A program made the translations under genes and the position numbers. Of a DNA stretch of 64,000 bases, positions 63,057 to 64,000 are shown one piece after another. How positions within the stretch are numbered: the first letter of the stretch is position 1; each line of letters starts with the position of its first letter. Under the pieces are notes generated by a model. That model saw only the letters and a program-made list of their open reading frames with translations, had not been told where the DNA came from and did no database searches. The DNA comes from Chitinophaga sp. H8 (GTDB lineage: Bacteria; Bacteroidota; Bacteroidia; Chitinophagales; Chitinophagaceae): NCBI RefSeq assembly GCF_040567655.1, contig NZ_JBEXAC010000002.1, positions 372,001 through 436,000 of the forward strand, read 5' to 3'.

Positions 63057-63934
63057 ACAACAATGCTATCATAAATCGAAAGGATATAGAAAGCCTTATT
63101 TACACAGTACGGGACAAACAGGTTATGTTGGACAGCGACCTTGCAACCCTGTACCAGGTTGAAACAAAAAATCTTAACAAAGCCGTAAAAAGAAACATAG
63201 AGCGGTTTCCCCAATCGTTCTGCTTCCAATTAACCGAAAAAGAAGCTGAAAACTTGAGGTTCCAACTTGGAACCTCAAGTTTGAATTACGGCGGCAGGCG
63301 TTACCTGCCTTATGTTTTTTGCGAGCAAGGGGTCGCTATGCTGTCCGCTGTTTTGCGCAGCGAAATAGCTGTAACGGTCAGCATTGAGATTATGAACGCC
63401 TTTGTGGAAATGCGGAAGTTGTTAATCGGCAATGCCGCATTGTTCTCCCGGATGGATAAAGTGGAACTCAAACAAATTGAAGCAGACGGAAAATTTGAGG
63501 AAATATTTAAAGCACTGGAAAGCGGTAAGCTACACAGCGAAAAAGGTATTTTCTACGACGGGCAGATATTCGATGCCTATGTCTTTGTCGCTGATATTAT
63601 TAGAAGTGCCCAAAGGTCAATTGTGCTTATTGACAATTATGTGGACGATACGGTGCTTACGCTACTCGGAAAGCGTGGACAAACCGTATCTGCCACTATC
63701 TATACCAAAAGCATCAGCAATCAGTTGCAACTCGATTTGCAGCGTTACAACAGCCAATACCCACCCATCACTATTCATACTTTTGTTCATGCGCATGACC
63801 GTTTCCTCATTATTGACGGCACAGAATTATATCACATTGGCGCATCTTTAAAAGATTTGGGTAAAAAATGGTTTGCATTTTCTAAGATGAACGCAGAAAC
63901 AAGCAAAATGCTTAGTTTCCTGAACGCCATTTAA
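63053..63934 (+). CDS. ORF6N domain protein
   Basis: Protein of 293 residues. The N-terminal ORF6N domain is at about 8-110 (IESLIYTVRDKQVMLDSDLATLYQV, FCFQLTEKEAENLRFQ, GGRRYLPYVFCEQGVAMLSAVL), found in phage and mobile-element proteins and thought to bind DNA. The C-terminal part from about 160 is a region common to Bacteroidota ORF6N proteins (GQIFDAYVFVADIIRSAQRSI, HAHDRFLIIDGTELYHIGASL), similar to a phospholipase-D-like fold with HxxxFLIIDG, in which the HxK motif is replaced by HDRFL. Coupled to the topoisomerase gene by ATGA overlap. It holds a 33-bp perfect palindrome. Role unknown; moron-like cargo or a control protein is possible. Confidence 0.85.
   Translation: MNNNAIINRKDIESLIYTVRDKQVMLDSDLATLYQVETKNLNKAVKRNIERFPQSFCFQLTEKEAENLRFQLGTSSLNYGGRRYLPYVFCEQGVAMLSAVLRSEIAVTVSIEIMNAFVEMRKLLIGNAALFSRMDKVELKQIEADGKFEEIFKALESGKLHSEKGIFYDGQIFDAYVFVADIIRSAQRSIVLIDNYVDDTVLTLLGKRGQTVSATIYTKSISNQLQLDLQRYNSQYPPITIHTFVHAHDRFLIIDGTELYHIGASLKDLGKKWFAFSKMNAETSKMLSFLNAI
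63250..63282. repeat. 33-bp perfect palindrome inside the ORF6N gene
   Basis: AAACTTGAGGTTCCAA (63250-63265), a single central C (63266), and TTGGAACCTCAAGTTT (63267-63282) are exact inverse halves. They encode part of ENLRFQLGTSSLN. A hairpin this strong in a coding sequence is unusual. It may be a DNA binding site, an mRNA structure or an insertion/recombination target. Confidence 0.85.
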
Positions 63935-64000
63935 GTATATCCTTCCAACCTATATAGCAGACCGTTACCCGGTCAATAACTGCCACTAAAAGCCAACTGC

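Noticed and set aside
1..64000. CRISPR array, rRNA genes, complete insertion sequences
   Set aside because: No regularly spaced repeats with unique spacers, no rRNA-like stretches, and no transposase or integrase reading frame were found in the window.

Overview
The window looks like a chromosome segment of a Chitinophaga-like member of the Bacteroidota (Chitinophagaceae), with a conjugative element entering at the right end. The host assignment rests on a SusC/SusD pair, VCBS/ASPIC lipoproteins, Tat-exported glycosidases and dehydrogenases, a TAnnTTTG-type promoter in front of sodA, almost no Shine-Dalgarno sequences, and an RteC/Exc conjugative block. The species cannot be named from the sequence alone.

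Layout. 1-1684: 3'-truncated ABC-F ATPase. 2.2-3.8 kb: outer-membrane barrel of Wzi/RemB type. 3.9-17.4 kb: one long minus-strand exopolysaccharide operon transcribed from about 17.45 kb. It encodes an SLBB export channel, a Wzz-type copolymerase, a UDP-sugar epimerase, a flippase, two GT2 enzymes, a Wzy-like polymerase, a GT4, a parallel beta-helix protein and a last GT2. The 3.9-12.6 kb part is clearly AT-rich. 18-23.7 kb: ECF sigma factor, HGSNAT-like membrane acyltransferase, an unusual tRNA-Cys-like gene, an AGMO-like fatty acid hydroxylase, a DinB protein and a radical SAM protein. 23.8-28.9 kb: a GH125 mannosidase followed by two tandem membrane-anchored MutS-like ATPases. 28.9-29.4 kb: a repeat island bounded by a perfect 28-bp inverted repeat. 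29.5-32.9 kb: fused isobutyryl-CoA mutase IcmF. 33-44.6 kb: a SusC/SusD locus with a GyrI-like protein, a VCBS/ASPIC lipoprotein and a vanadium haloperoxidase-type lipoprotein, preceded by a Nudix-type regulator with a degenerate Nudix box.

44.7-51.8 kb: ligA, tadA, a desaturase very like eukaryotic dihydroceramide delta-4 desaturase next to an SPFH protein, a PAS-LuxR regulator and sodA. 51.9-57.3 kb: GH20-type hexosaminidase, DUF1080 lipoprotein, Gfo/Idh/MocA oxidoreductase and an EEP-family lipoprotein. 57.6 kb to the end: rteC, two xis-like HTH genes, a DUF3945 (orf3-like) gene, a topoisomerase III (exc-like) and an ORF6N gene. This order matches the excision region of CTnDOT-type elements, so the left end of an integrative conjugative element probably lies between 57.26 and 57.6 kb.

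How the parts fit. The window is mostly about the cell surface: making and exporting a polysaccharide, taking up and breaking down glycans, and modifying membrane lipids. The least expected items are the twin membrane-bound MutS proteins, the sphingolipid-type desaturase beside an SPFH protein, the aberrant tRNA-Cys, the repeat island, and a 33-bp perfect palindrome inside the ORF6N gene. I did not find a clear new defence or other wholly undescribed system.
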